From NCBI GenBank assembly GCA_009760855.2, contig WPIO01000044.1, positions 2,305,393-2,369,392 on the forward strand: a DNA stretch of 64,000 nucleotides, read 5' to 3'. Position 1 is the stretch's first letter; every line of letters starts with the position of its first letter. This document shows, piece by piece, positions 21,346-32,684 of the stretch. The position numbers and the translations under genes were made by a program. Source of the stretch: Cristatella mucedo. Lineage: Eukaryota > Bryozoa > Phylactolaemata > Cristatellidae. The notes beneath the pieces are model-generated. The model did no database searches, had not been told where the DNA came from, and was given only the letters and a program-made list of their open reading frames with translations.

Positions 21346-22720
21346 CACTAACCGAGCCTGGATACAGTAGTACACGGCAGGTATACAAAACAGGACGAAT
21401 CTTTTATTTCATATTTGTGACATTTATTTGAATATTGAGAAAATTAATGGCAAGTTTGATTTTTAAACAAAATTTAATGAATTAAGATGCGATCTTTACC
21501 AACCCAGCCCTCACTAGTTCAAAGAGTCGCGGTCGAGCTTGGTTGATTCAAATTTAGCTAGCTCCATTAGGACTGACCGACCGTAGGTCTTTACTCAGGG
21601 GTAAAGCTCTCGATATTTATGACCCAAGTCTTTGGTTTTCGAGTCTTGCAGCGGGAATTTCTTTAGTGCTGTCTGCAAGCGGTAGGGATAAGCATTGAGG
21701 CTCTTCTGACGCTATATAAATGAGGCTGTTAACTCCGCCTGCCTTTACTGCACTTATTGTCCGTTTGTTTTGACAAAGTCCGATTGATTACTGGAGAAGC
21801 ATCTATCTGACCTGTGTCCAATGGTCACGCCCGATGTCGTCCTGCGGTAGTAGCTAGCTCGATGTCTGCGAGTTGTCCACGTGGTCCTGCAAGCGCCGTT
21901 GTGCGATCGGTTAGTATTTCGCCTAGTTATCGTCTTGTTGTACTAAGTGAAGCTAAAGTTTAATACTATTTATACCTATTAAAAAGAATATTACTCTGAA
22001 AATGTGTGTGCAATTGCGTGTCAAAGCCATCGGTACACGTTTTAGAGTCAATACCTGGTCGAAACAGTTGAGTTCTCGCAGAACGGCCGTGGCATCGGCG
22101 ATGTTGAAATTGAGTTTGCGTTTTCGTACGGCAGCTTTGGATACGGATACTCAGCACAGGCAAGATCAAAACAATGCTCATTTGGTCCACGACTCCCCTT
22201 ACTGGTTTTCTCGTAATCTTCGTCATAATTATTTAGCAAAGCGCCACGTTCCCTAATTGCAAATATTAGGGTTACAGAATCTCATCTGAAAGCGAACATA
22301 GAGACTTTGGTGCTTAGCAACTGAGCTACCTTTCCTATAATTATTGAATTGACCCAGAGGGCAAATACTATTACACTGGCGATAGCAGAATATCCCGGGT
22401 CAAAAATTTTAGTGTGTCTCGACGCCATCAGTTAGGTTACACTTAACGCTGTGACACTTCAAGAAGTATTGCGCAGATTAAGAGAAAGAATGCTAGTAAA
22501 TATCCAACAGGTCCAGAGAAAGAATGATGTGACATATCCTTAAGAATGGAACTCACGACTTCAATTACCACAGGGTGCGAATGGTTGGGACGATAGTCTC
22601 TACAAACTTTAATGCCAGACCTCCTCCAAAAGACTATTGCTTATCCCTAAAATAACCCATTATCGTACGGAGAAGAGCGGAGCTGGCGTTGGACTGCAAA
22701 TTAGATGTGGGATAAATGAT
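21346..22720. other. No gene recognised
   Basis: A degenerate SINE-like end is possible at 21640-21725 (ends TTCTGACGCTATATAAATGAGG). The frame at 22002-22256 overlaps others on both strands and shows no domain. No phase-consistent exon was found. Confidence 0.35.
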
Positions 22721-22721
<1 letters not shown>

Positions 22722-22794
<73 letters not shown>

Positions 22795-22796
22795 TT
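22722..22796. repeat. (GA)n microsatellite
   Basis: About 70 bp of nearly pure GA, followed directly by the 5'-truncated LINE-B copy at 22796. Confidence 0.97.
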
Positions 22797-23395
22797 CCAT
22801 ACCTAGCTGAACTGCTGCACCACTTACAGCCTCCTTGTGCCCTCAAGTCCTGTATAGTCAATAAATAAGCCGTTCCATTCCTCGCCTCAAGACCATTGGC
22901 GACAGAAGCTTTAGCTCTGCAGGTCCTAGACTGTGGAACTCGCTTCCATAATTCTTACGCAACGACAACTACTCTTCAGCTGCCGACTATGCCTCATTAT
23001 TTACAGCGGTCCTGAGCTGCTACTTCCATGCTGCTCACTACCTCGACCACTCTCCTAACTCTGCTATGCTTCCCACTTTCTAATAATGCACTTGATACAG
23101 CGCCGCAGAGAGTTCAATCTCTTTCTACGCGCTTTACATTTGCTACACAGGAAACACGATCGAATGGTGGGTGGTATTAAAGTAGATTAACAACATAAGT
23201 AACATGGTTAGGGGTACATGCACAGGGTCAGCATGCACTCTCTCTCTCTTTGTTGCGTGAGACGAAGTCTGTTTGCTACCGAATGCGTACCGAAAGCCGC
23301 TTAGGCTGTAAGTGCGCTATACAAAACTCCTTCGTAACACTCACATAGTCTTTTTGGCTCTGTGAGAGTTACAGACGGAGATACATCACCATTAA
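22797..23395 (+). mobile_element. LINE-B 3' half, split by a nested insertion
   Basis: CATACCTAGCTGAACTGCTG opens the C-terminal domain (YLAELLHHLQPP), which continues to CTATGCTTCCCACTTTC at 23082. LINE-B resumes at about 23233 with TCTCTTTGTTGCGTGAGACG and runs through YRMRTESRLGC to the 3' UTR, ending GGAGATACATCACC. The gap is filled by a reverse LINE-A tail. Confidence 0.9.
23083..23232 (-). mobile_element. LINE-A 3' tail inserted in LINE-B
   Basis: TAATAATGCACTTGATACAGCG begins the reversed tail; AGAGAGTTCAATCTCTTTCT is its hairpin; CATGGTTAGGGGTACATGCA and CAGGGTCAGCATGC are reversed UTR. It is only about 150 bp long and lies in opposite orientation to its host. Confidence 0.9.
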
Positions 23396-23852
23396 GAGCA
23401 AATAATTTAATAAGTATGAGTCTTTTTCAGGCGGCATCTCTTTCGGGTCAGTATATCTCGGGGGCTTTTTGAACTGCAGCACCGTAATGCGATCATTGGC
23501 GCTTAAAGAAATTGTTTAGGTGCGTGCACGCGTCGAATTCACGGGCATTTTGTCATAGATAATAGTTTGAACCTCGCTTAACAGATTTTAACATGGGTGT
23601 GATATATTTATTTGCTTGTACCTTGATCGGACAACTGGTCATAAGATGAAGTCAGATTGAACTGATCTTAAGAGTATTTCATAGATATGTGGAAACCGCT
23701 GGAGCAGTTTTTATGTAGCATAGCAAGAGACTGATCGAGACTGCTTTTCACGTACGCTAATACAATTATAAAAAATATTCTTAAGCTGAATTAGTGGAAT
23801 CTTATAAATATGAACGATAAGATTTGCTAAGTACATACTCAGTCGCTCTTCA

Positions 23853-23980
23853 ATGCCGCGATGCCGAAGCGGAGGCCACGCGTTGCAGCTTCAGAACCAA
23901 CTTCGAACGTGTAGCGAACAAGTGCAGCATTCGCTCTTGTTTCGGGTACCGGCACCGCCAGAGAGGGAGCTGGAGGGCAG
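23853..23980 (+). CDS. Candidate exon upstream of the unrecognised gene
   Basis: Open frame rich in Gln, Leu and Arg (ALQLQNQLRTCSEQVQHSLL, then PAPPERELEG) ending at a good donor, CAG|GTGAGA. It ends in phase 2 (AG), and the exon at 24345 supplies the missing base (AGG, Arg). Its 5' limit is unclear: ATG at 23853, or acceptors at 23842, 23888 or 23894; the 23888 and 23894 acceptors would be in phase 0 with C2 exon 4. The composition suggests a helical or coiled segment. Confidence 0.35.
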
Positions 23981-24344
23981 GTGAGACCGCGATAGCTGGG
24001 CCCAGCATTCGAGTTCTTAAGGGAGTGCCTCTGCTCGCTTGGCCGGAATTGATGGTTAGATGCACGTTAATCCTCTTTGCGTATCTATTTAGGCACGTAA
24101 TTACTTCCACCGCTACCGAGCACCCTCCTTTCATTCGATGGCCTGTGAAAGTTGACCTCGACAACTACGGCCAGGTTTCCGGAATAACAAAAACTGAGGA
24201 TGATTATCCGATGCTCACCCTCAAGCTACAAAAAAGGCAAAGGAAGCGGCTGTGGCAGCGCGGATCGAAGCATACCTAAACCCCATTCGAAGGTGCCGCG
24301 GTCTACTTTCCAAATCAGCACGAATTGTCATGCTTTTCAATTAG

Positions 24345-24471
24345 GCTGCAAGATCTCCACCGACAGTATTCCCAAATGTCGCGAAGAACAGAACGGGTGC
24401 AATTCATCCAGTCGCTAGGATTTAACAAGGCTGCACTTCGCGAGTCCGATTCGCAGCTGGCTCCAGACGGG
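24345..24471 (+). CDS. Unrecognised gene, helical exon
   Basis: Acceptor CTTTTCAATTAG and strong donor GGG|GTGAGT. It encodes LQDLHRQYSQMSRRTERVQF, then IQSLGFNK, ending SQLAPDG. The heptad-like spacing of L, Y, M, V and F fits an amphipathic helix. Phase 1 base in, phase 0 out, matching the next exon at 26169. No family was recognised. It may be the continuation of the C2 gene, since strand and phases allow it. Confidence 0.5.
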
Positions 24472-26168
24472 GTGAGTCCAGCGCGGCGTAACTGTACACG
24501 CGCACGAGTTGTTTTCTTACAGCTAAAAGTAACACTGAATTCGCTTTCCGAATTTTATAAAACATGACCTCTGGGGGAAATCGCCTCCATTCTGCAGCAC
24601 CGTTTCGGGGAAATTTATTTAAGGATGCCTCTGTAATGAGGACATATTCTTAAAGAACAATACAGGGGTGCGTTTAGTTAAATGTAAGGTAATACCAGTT
24701 TATTTTGGAGGAGCTTTATTGAGAATCAAGCAGTTTAGACAACAACTTAGTCACTCCTTTTTTTTTATTCCAATCTGAAAGATTTGCTCACACTAGTTTC
24801 ACGCTTGTTTTGGTGATGGACCCGCAGCAGCGAGACGAGGATTAAGAGTATTATCCTTGGCTGACAAGAGAGTGAGAGAGATGGGAATATTACCTGTTTT
24901 AACAAACTCAATTGTATGGTGGCAGAAGAGTCATAACGGCTATCGCCACCGCTTGCAGTTGGCAATTAAGGATCGCCCATCGCACGATCTTAGTCGTGAA
25001 GAGCGAGCACCTAAACCACTAGGCTATCACGGCCATTAATATATATGTTGTTCCAGTGGTGCAAGCAGGTACCCAAGTATCGGTAGCGGTAGAAGCGATG
25101 GTTAAGATGTCTGCCTGGGCCCAGCGTACCGGATGACATCCTCCCTCGCTTGCTAAGAAACTGAGCATCGCTCAGCTTTTGATCTTAAATCGTCTTGGAC
25201 TTAGAAACATTATGCCCACGGGACCGCGTCGTGGCTAGGCTACGTGGGGCTAGTCGGCTAGCATTACGAATTGTGTGGCTAGTGTCGTAGATTTCTAGAA
25301 CACAAAGCCGGCACCGAATCCTGCTCCAGGCACGATATTTCGCCAGTCCGTGAACACTGACCATAATCGGGTGATTCGATAATCGGTTGACCCGCAAGGC
25401 TCTCACTTCAAAGGCCACAGACCATATTTTACAGGATGCATAGCGCCGAGCATGTAGACTGTAAACGGCATTTTCGGACAATTTTCGGTGAGGTCTCCTT
25501 CTTGCTTCGAGTGCAACGATGACATTGGCGTGACATTGACAGACATTTATATAAGTATCAATTTGCAGACAGTTGTATAAGCGTCAATTGACCAGAGAAA
25601 ATTTCCTACCACCAACAGAATTCAAATCAGGAAACCTCTGGATCCAGAAATCGTGGTAGTAAACATTCACTTGGAAACCCGCGCCTCAGGTGCGACAGAG
25701 TGTCCCGCCGTCTGTCGGCGCAGCAGTCTTTGGCCGCGAAAAGAAATAACAATTTTTTATTCCAATATCGCTGCAGTCTAGTACGACTGGTAAATTCTCT
25801 TCAAGAAAAAAAGATGGTGGCCCAGAATTAATGGCATAGCCAGGATTTTTGATGGGGGCCAAACTCAACATCGACGTCGGTTAAAGATTCAGGAAATTTC
25901 TATAAACTGCACAGGAAAGCTCGTTAGTCCTTCCGAAATTGTTAGTCTAATTTTTTTACCTTGTTTTAAGTGTTAAATTTAGCAATTAGTTTCATGTAAC
26001 TGATGTCTAGCTAATGCCACATCAACGTAAGGCTTGAAGACTCTTCGTAAATCCTCTTCGGATTCTATGTTGTCTATTTCACAAAACGTCTAGACAGACT
26101 GTAGTGCCTACACATGAAATGCAAAACTGTATCTAGTAAGCGACCTTATTTTTCCATTTTGTTTTAAG
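24472..26168. other. Intron; holds one hairpin-repeat copy
   Basis: A structured dispersed motif (CATAACGGCTATCGCCACCG, then CTTGCAGTTGGCAATTAAGG) lies at about 24931-24975, related to copies at 44528 and 63946. A tRNA-like phrase, GATGGTTAAGATGTCTGCC, at 25098 resembles a SINE A-box region without a B-box. Nothing else is supported. Confidence 0.45.
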
Positions 26169-26518
26169 CAAATGTTTAGCTCCAGGGCAAGCAAGGGAAA
26201 CAGGGACAGTCACGATTTCAACTACGACGGAGAGTCCATCGACAGCCTCGACAGCGACGCCGAGGCTGTCGACACTTTTTCTCCGCATTCACTGTCGCAG
26301 CCTTCCGAGGAAGCTTCGCCGACTTACAAAATTAGAATGCGAAAACCGCAGCATCACCCGAGGGAAGAAGACATCGCTGGCGCATGGGACGGAGACGAGC
26401 TGCTGACGCAAGGGGTGACGGAACGCTGTCGGACAGCCATTGGTCTCGCATCCAGCACCCAGGGTCAGGCCGGTTTGACGCAAGGTCGATGGACTAACCT
26501 GCTGCAGCTTTCCAAAAA
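26169..26518 (+). CDS. Unrecognised gene, acidic/Ser-rich exon
   Basis: Strong acceptor (TTTTTCCATTTTGTTTTAAG) and donor AA|GTAAGC. 350 nt, phase 0 in and 2 out; the next exon at 30850 supplies G to complete AAG. It encodes a polar, probably disordered stretch: SIDSLDSDAEAVDTFSPHSL, then a basic TYKIRMRKPQHH, then EEDIAGAWDGDELL and TERCRTAIGLASSTQGQ. The local GC content is higher than in the flanks, as expected of coding sequence in an AT-rich intron setting. No domain was recognised. Confidence 0.6.
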
Positions 26519-26619
26519 GTAAGCCCTCAGTATTTCGCCGGAGTTGTGCCGGTATTTTTACGTCTACCGGATTGGCGGGCTTTAGGGCAGGGATTTTTCC
26601 AGGGACGAGCTAAATCTTG

Positions 26620-28862
26620 ATGAGCTAAATCTAAGAATGAGATCTGCATTCAGACTCGACCGGTAGCCTCGATACCCTCACTGATGCAGTGAACATGACA
26701 CTCAGAAATGCTCCTGACAAGAATTCTCACCTTCATTCTATCCGTATACAAAGTGGTGGAGATTCCTTTCAATTTACAAAAAACTCCTAAAGATGCACAG
26801 GATTAAGTGTAGGCTTGAACGTCGTTTCAAGAAATTGGGGTCTGATGCAGATCTAGTCAATTTCAAAGACTTTCTTCGAGTTTACACCCGGAAGATTAAA
26901 ACACCAGGGCTTCTTTTTTCACTCGAAAGCTGAATTCCTGCCAGTCGGACTCTAAACAAATTTACGAGACAGTAAACCATTTACTGGCCAATGCTGAGAG
27001 GTCTGACTCCCCGGATATTGAGGGGTCAGCTGAAAAGTTTTCAGCCTTCTTTACTGAAAAATTGTGCACATTCGTGCCTCCATAAAGCCCCCTCCGACTA
27101 AAGCAATTGCGGTATCACAACCTGTGACCTTTCTTAAAAGGTTCTCCGAGGTTTCCACATGCGGTGTGGCTACCTTAATAAGATCTAGCAAAAAGAGCTC
27201 GTTTCCTAAATACCCTATACCATCATCTCTGTGGTCTTCAGTAGCAGACCAACTTAACCCTGCTATAACCGAAATTTTTAGTACTCCTTGGGAAAAAGGG
27301 TCGTCCCAAAGTTCTTCAAATCTGCAATCGTTAGACCCATTCTTGAAAAAGCCAGGATTAGATACAGAGGTCCATGCAAACTATCGCCCAGTTTCCCTTC
27401 TTCCTTTCTTGTCAAAGATTCTTGAAAAAATTGTTGCTAAGCAGCTGGTTGAACATATTGAAAAGAATGAAATGTCAGAAACATTTCAATCAGGGTTCAA
27501 GAGGCAGAACTCCACTGAAACTGCTCTCCTCCGTATAAACAATGACATTCTCCGTGGCAACGATGACGGGAATGCCACTGCCCTAGCGCTGCTAGATCTT
27601 TCAGCTGCCTTCGACACCATTAATGACGATGTTCTACTTGAACGATTTAGAACAAAGATCGGTCTGGAAGACGAAGCACTGGCATGGTTTAAATCTTACT
27701 TGTCTGATCGTGTTCAATCCGTGTCGTGTGGGGGTCAGGTCTCACACACAAGACGGGTCACCTGTTGAGTCCCTCAAGGGTCTGTACATGGTCCCTTGCT
27801 GTTCTCCATTACTTTTATGCTGACGATACTCAGTTGTATTTGTCATTAAAACCATCGGAATCTGCTGCAGCAACTGAGAATCTGAATGCTTGCCTTGGTG
27901 AAATTCGATTCTGGATGTCGGAAAACTTCTTGAAACTAAATGACGATAAAACCGAACTGCTGCTCATAGGACACCTTAGCGATTAAAAGGCTTTGCTCTT
28001 CTAATAGGTGATGCTGTTGTGCGACCATCACCACGAGCTCAAAATTGTTGTTTTCGACACCCGAATCAATTTCAAAAGCTTCATTCAGAAGACTGCCTCT
28101 ACAGCTAGCCATCACGTCCGATCCCTATCCAAGAACATCCAAGAGCTGTCTTCCACAGTGGCTTGCAAAAAATATAACTAGCTCCTTAGTTCTGTCTCGG
28201 CTTGATTATTGCAATTCCCTTTTGACTGGGCTACCAAAGAAAGCAACTAGGCCACTGCAGCTGACTATGAATATGGCTGAAAGGCTAGTCTTCAAGTTCC
28301 AGAGGTTTGAGCGCATGTCTCCTTTGCTAAAAGAGCTTCGATGGGTGCCGGTTGAGCAACGGATACAGAGCAAAGTTCTTTCACCGACCCACAAGGCCCG
28401 CCACGGCTTGGCTCCTTCGTACCTGGCTGAACTGCTGCACCAGTTTCAGCCTGTTCGCACACTCAGGTCGTGTGTGGACAATAAATTAGCTGTCCCATTC
28501 CTCCGCTTAAAGACAGTTGGCGACAGAAGCTTTAGCTCGGCAGGTCCTAGACTGTGGAACTCGCTTTCACAGTTCTTACGCAACGACAACTACTCTCCTG
28601 CTGCCGACTATGGCTCATCCTTTTCAGCGGTCCTGAGCTGCTGCTTCTATGCTACTCACTACCTCAACTGGTCTCCTGACTCTGCTTTGCTTCCCACTTT
28701 CTCTTTGTTGCGTGAGACGAAGTCTGTTGGCTACTGAATGCGTACCGAAAGCCGCTTAGGCTGTGAGTGCGCTATACAAAACTCTCCTGCGTAACACCCA
28801 CATAGTCTTTATGACTTTGTGGAGTTGTCGATTGAAATACATTACATTACATTACAATGAGC
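26620..28862 (+). mobile_element. LINE-B copy, longest in the window
   Basis: Begins soon after the exon donor at 26518. It includes the linker before RT (RASFFTRKLNSCQSDSKQIY, then SAEKFSAFFTEKL), the [20 protein letters not shown] block, LLDLSAAFDTINDDVLLERF (motif A), a broken motif B (VPQGSV became a TGA plus shift near 27766), FYADDTQLYLSLKPS (motif C) and the complete C-terminal domain to YRMRTES and the (TTACA)n tail. The endonuclease is absent. Stops and frameshifts in the linker, motif B and near 27985 make it inactive. It sits in sense orientation in an intron. Confidence 0.92.
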
Positions 28863-29642
28863 CATAGAGATATGAAACTATACATCTATGAATCATAGAG
28901 ACATGAGCTGTTGCAGGCTCTGTGAAACGTCCGCAATATGTCAGGTATAAGCAGACGCAAAAGCCCGCAGGACTTGGGTTTTCCCTTTATGATGAAGGGA
29001 AAACATATTCAGGTACCTATTCGTGAGCTGTTACTAGTGTTTCGTTGCGTAATTTACAAACAAGGTGGATATGACTCCTAAGCCTCTGCAGCCGTAACCA
29101 TTATTGCAGACAGGCTGTGTTGAAATGGATACATGCATATCTCTACATACGCCATTATTTTTAGTAGTTTTGAACCTTAGTGACGCTATCGAGTGTGTCT
29201 ATTGAGTAGAGCGTGTTGGTAGCTGCACACAACAATGTAGGTTCCCAAAAGAGGCGCACGTCGTCCGTACGATAAGCCGGCAGTAAAGCGTGCTCGTGAA
29301 AACTACATTGGGACGGACGTCGTTCAATTTCGACGCCGAGACTGTACTCACGACACGAAAGCATGGTGCTTCTAGCAATACTTTCCTAATGCCGATAGCC
29401 CCCATCATTCCAAGGACGACTGCGTCCTCTTTGCTTTGACACAATTGCTACTTTGTCTTTCTAATATGAGCATAGTTGTCGCGGCAGCCTATTCATGCCT
29501 GTATGCTAAGGGGACTTCACCTGAGCCACACCCCTCGATGCCGCATTCAAACCAGCAGCAACGAAGTAGAAAGTAAGAGTAAACTGACCGGGCTATGAAT
29601 AAAAATTGGAGATCTCAGGCAACACTGCTTACTATATAAAGT
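28863..29642. other. Intronic, nothing recognised
   Basis: Short overlapping frames on the reverse strand (29161-29444) show no domain. A local direct phrase (TATGAAACTATACATCTATG / CATAGAGACATGAG) is minor. No exon is supported. Confidence 0.4.
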
Positions 29643-29935
29643 GTGCAGGCAGCTGTAGCTGCTGCTTGGAGGAGCCAGGATCGCAAACTTTGGCCATTGG
29701 TAGCGCTATGCTGTTGCCAATGCTTTACTGCTGGGGCTTACATCTCCCTCTTGCCTCCTCCGAACAATATAATGCTTTATAGGTTCACTGTGAAGGATGT
29801 TTTCCTGATGGTCCCGCAAGACCCCCGTGAAGCCTTAGCTGCTCAATACAAATTAAGACGTTTGCCCTGCAAGATTTATGAACTCTTCTTTACCCTGAAT
29901 GACCATGATATTCAGCGGGAATGCGGGATTGCAGC
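29643..29935 (+). pseudogene. Possible transposase-like fragment cut by LINE-A
   Basis: Open frame whose second half, MLYRFTVKDVFLMVPQDPRE then YKLRRLPCKIYELFF, resembles the N-terminal helical part of PIF/Harbinger-type transposases (a YRF...EA...LLRRL-YP---DL pattern). It ends where the LINE-A copy starts (GGATTGCAGCTGG, about 29930). Alternatively it is a further exon of the gene around it: an AG at 29781 and phase would allow that. No family could be confirmed. Confidence 0.25.
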
Positions 29936-30572
29936 TGGTGCAAAACTCTGCAGCTAGGCTTGTCTGTCGTGAGCGTCGCAGTTGCCACATTACTCCACTT
30001 CTCGCCGGCCTGCACTGGCTACCAGTCAAGCAACGGATTGACTTCAAGGTTTTGTCCCTCACTTTTAGGTCCCTTCATTCTATGGCTCCAGCCTATCTGT
30101 CAGATATACTACCCCATCAGGCTAAGCATCGTACCACCCGCTTTTCGGAATCCAACAGTCTACAAATACCTCATACAAACCTTAAATCCTTTGGAGACCG
30201 TGCATTTAGTTCATATGCTCCCAAAGCCTGGAACTCCCTCCCGACCTGCGTCAGAACATCCCCTGATCTGACAACATTTAAAAGGAACCTAAAAATACAC
30301 CTATTTAGGACAGCATTTAGTGGGTCCCTGTGATTCGTCCTTGATGTGCTTATGCGTGCTGACACTGTGCATGCTGCCACTAACCACATTTGCATGCTGA
30401 CCCTGTGCATGTCACCCCTAACCATCTTATTCATTTCGTTTGTTTTTTCAAGCATGATTTTACTTACCATTCAATTGCATTTCACTTTGCAGCAAATGTA
30501 AAGCGCCTAGAGAGAGATTAAGTTCTCTGAGGGCGCTTTATCAAGTGAATTATTACTATTATTATTAACTGC
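29930..30572 (+). mobile_element. LINE-A copy, C-terminal end and 3' UTR
   Basis: Opens at LQLVQNSAARLVCRERRSCH and stays in one frame to the stop at 30333 (HLFRTAFSGSL), then a full 3' UTR with hairpin (about 30500-30544) and TTA tail. Apart from 5' truncation it has almost no lesions, so it is one of the younger A insertions. Same subfamily as 15245-16142. Confidence 0.95.
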
Positions 30573-30629
30573 TGCATCTGACTGACTTGGAATCGGTAGA
30601 GTAAGTAAACTGGGACCATTTTCTAAACT

Positions 30630-30630
<1 letters not shown>

Positions 30631-30657
<27 letters not shown>
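30631..30657. repeat. (GA)n microsatellite
   Basis: Short GA tract followed by imperfect GA-rich sequence to about 30675, lying after the LINE-A tail. Confidence 0.9.
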
Positions 30658-30662
<5 letters not shown>

Positions 30663-30849
30663 ATGGGAGAGAGGAGAAACGCCTCAACTGTTTTTCCCCA
30701 ACGAATGGTAGTCATGTAGCGCTCTGCGGGTAGGGGGTTGGCCAAGATCGTTAAGCTCATTTCGCTAGTCGCAGAAGTTAGTTCGCCGGGGTGCGGCGAA
30801 TGCAATGCAATCCGATGCATTGCACGGTGATGCTCTTTACGAGTTGCAG

Positions 30850-31274
30850 GTTTTTCGGATTCGAAGAAAAGCCGTTGGTGCCTCGCTTGGCTAGTTACGC
30901 AGCGCGGCTATGGGCCGCCTCCAGGGACAGCCTGAAGATCATAAGCGACACTAGCCAACTTAAGATGGAAGGCATGCCTCCAGCCAGCTTCTCTTGCTCA
31001 GCTCGCCCTAGTTCCAACGACCTTCTATTCGCACCGGGACAGCAGTCGGCACAACAACCTGTCCGAGACACTTCAACACTGGCAGCGGGAAGCAGGACGA
31101 ACGGCGGCAAGAGCCTCCTGGCTAGGCTGATGACCACGATTGGGCTCTCTGGAGCGCTTCAAGATCGACCCTCCGTCTTGGCAGCATTGAAAGACGTACC
31201 AAGGATAACATTAACGCCGGCTCCACCATTACGTGCCTCATGCGAAGATTTGCTTTCTGAAACTAGAAAGGAAA
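30850..31274 (+). CDS. Unrecognised gene, large Ser/Ala-rich exon
   Basis: Acceptor CTCTTTACGAGTTGCAG and donor GAAA|GTGAGT. The first base completes the AAG codon begun at 26517-26518. It encodes FFGFEEKPLVPRLASYAARL, then WAASRDSLK, low-complexity Ser/Ala/Pro sequence, a GGKSLLARLMTTIGLSGAL stretch and RASCEDLLSETRKE. Ends in phase 1, so at least one more exon follows, which I could not find. No known domain; the first 30 residues look conserved in character (aromatic and charged) while the rest looks disordered. Confidence 0.55.
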
Positions 31275-31599
31275 GTGAGTCAGAGAAAGAATATTAATAA
31301 CGACAGGTTTAAAGATCTCTTTACCTGTAACTTCAAATTTATGTCATTATTCGTTCACTCTAATAGACACGAAATCATTTCTGAGGATTCGCATACTGGG
31401 GTCCATAGCAACACCAAAAGGAATAACTCAGAAATGAGAGTTTTCTCATGCGACAGTGACTCACTCTGCCACCCGCCTCAATTTATATCAAGCTTTACTT
31501 CAATTTTTTACTTTATGGTTCAATTTCTTAATTTATTTTGATTAAGTGGGTCTTATTCCAGCTCTGGTTGTTTTATCACTATTTAGAATCGGAATATAA

Positions 31600-32110
31600 A
31601 GAACACTGTGCGATGAGCTCACAATAAAATTTTTGAGTGTCAATGTCAGCTGGCATTAACGAATTTTTGAACTTTTTCTCTTGCAGAGTGCTTTCACAGC
31701 AGAGATTTGGCAGAGAGCTATTATTTTCTAGTCTAGACCGAAGCAGTGAGCCAGTAAGATCCATAGCCCGCTGCTGTTCTAAGTAGTCCTTAATCCTAGG
31801 AAAAAGCTTAACGCGATGACTTGCCGTGAGGCAGCCTTCTGAATAAAACCTTTCAAAGACAAGCAGCCGTCAAAGAGGAAACCCAAATTACTAATACTCG
31901 ATATTGCTTGCAGTTCAGCACCTCCAAATAGTAGTGCAAAGCCACCTACTTCAGCCGCAAGTTAAGGTTTCCTATAAGGAGGTTTATCATATTTGAGCTT
32001 TATTAAATTAGCTGACATCTTGCACTGCATGTCTGCAAGGCAGGCATTCAGTTTATCAATCGCCATACCAGACTCTGAGAGATTGAATGACATGTATACA
32101 ACTGAATGTT
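31600..32110 (-). mobile_element. LINE-C: third, decayed RT family
   Basis: Reversed reading shows a scrambled C-terminal RT region with LRIKDYLEQQRAMDLTGSLL, SISNLGFLFDG-LSLKGFI and CLADMQCKMSANLIKLKYDK blocks. These align with the LINE-B order (LNACLADIRSWMSENFLKLN--KTELL; ARNLGVVFDS-LNFKSFI) but differ at most positions. No tail was recognised. Confidence 0.6.
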
Positions 32111-32650
32111 GTTGGCTTAGAAGTAATAGCCAATGCTATGGATCTGAAAGAGAACGCAATTCATGCCTTTGATAGAACGTGGTTAATCGAAAACCTGTCT
32201 TTTCAAAGCATTCATGCCAGCCATTTTGGTATTTTTAAGAGTCCTAGTAAAGTCATTCGGACCAGATTAACTATTCAGTGGGACAGAAGAGCTCTCGAGC
32301 CACGTGCTATCGAAATGCGGCGAATTTCGTGAACGAACTATGGAGGGCTATAATTCTGATGAAGAGAGCAAGTGTTAAGTATGTTCGGAGGCGTAGTGAG
32401 ACCTTTCGGCGCACAGGGATAAGCTAAAAATGGCGTCCTCCCTTTGTCAAAAGTTGCTGCAAAATAGCTTCACAACAGGTGAAATGCAAACAACATATGG
32501 TAGCAGGCATATCGAGTCGAGACCGTTTTATTGATTGTAGTACAGGTACAAAGTAGCTATCGCAGCTTTAATTTAGGCATTTTTTTCTGGCCTTGATCGT
32601 GGCAAACTGATCTCTTACAGTCTGAAAATAAATAATTTCCAGTGTTTCTT

Positions 32651-32651
<1 letters not shown>
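32111..32651. other. No gene recognised
   Basis: Mixed sequence with one open frame at 32087-32332 lacking any domain; its start overlaps LINE-C. Probably old repeat. Confidence 0.35.

Positions 32652-32684
<33 letters not shown>

Noticed and set aside
23824-24279. 151-residue open frame with HPPFIRWPVKVDLDNYGQVS
   Set aside because: It is in another frame than the phase-consistent exons at 23853-23980 and 24345-24471 and has no domain. A small exon at about 24093-24174 (AG before, CAG|GTTTCC after) is possible, but its phase-0 end does not fit 24345.
26169-26518. LINE-B ORF start
   Set aside because: The sequence does not match any LINE block, has its own acceptor and donor, and LINE-B wording starts only after the donor.
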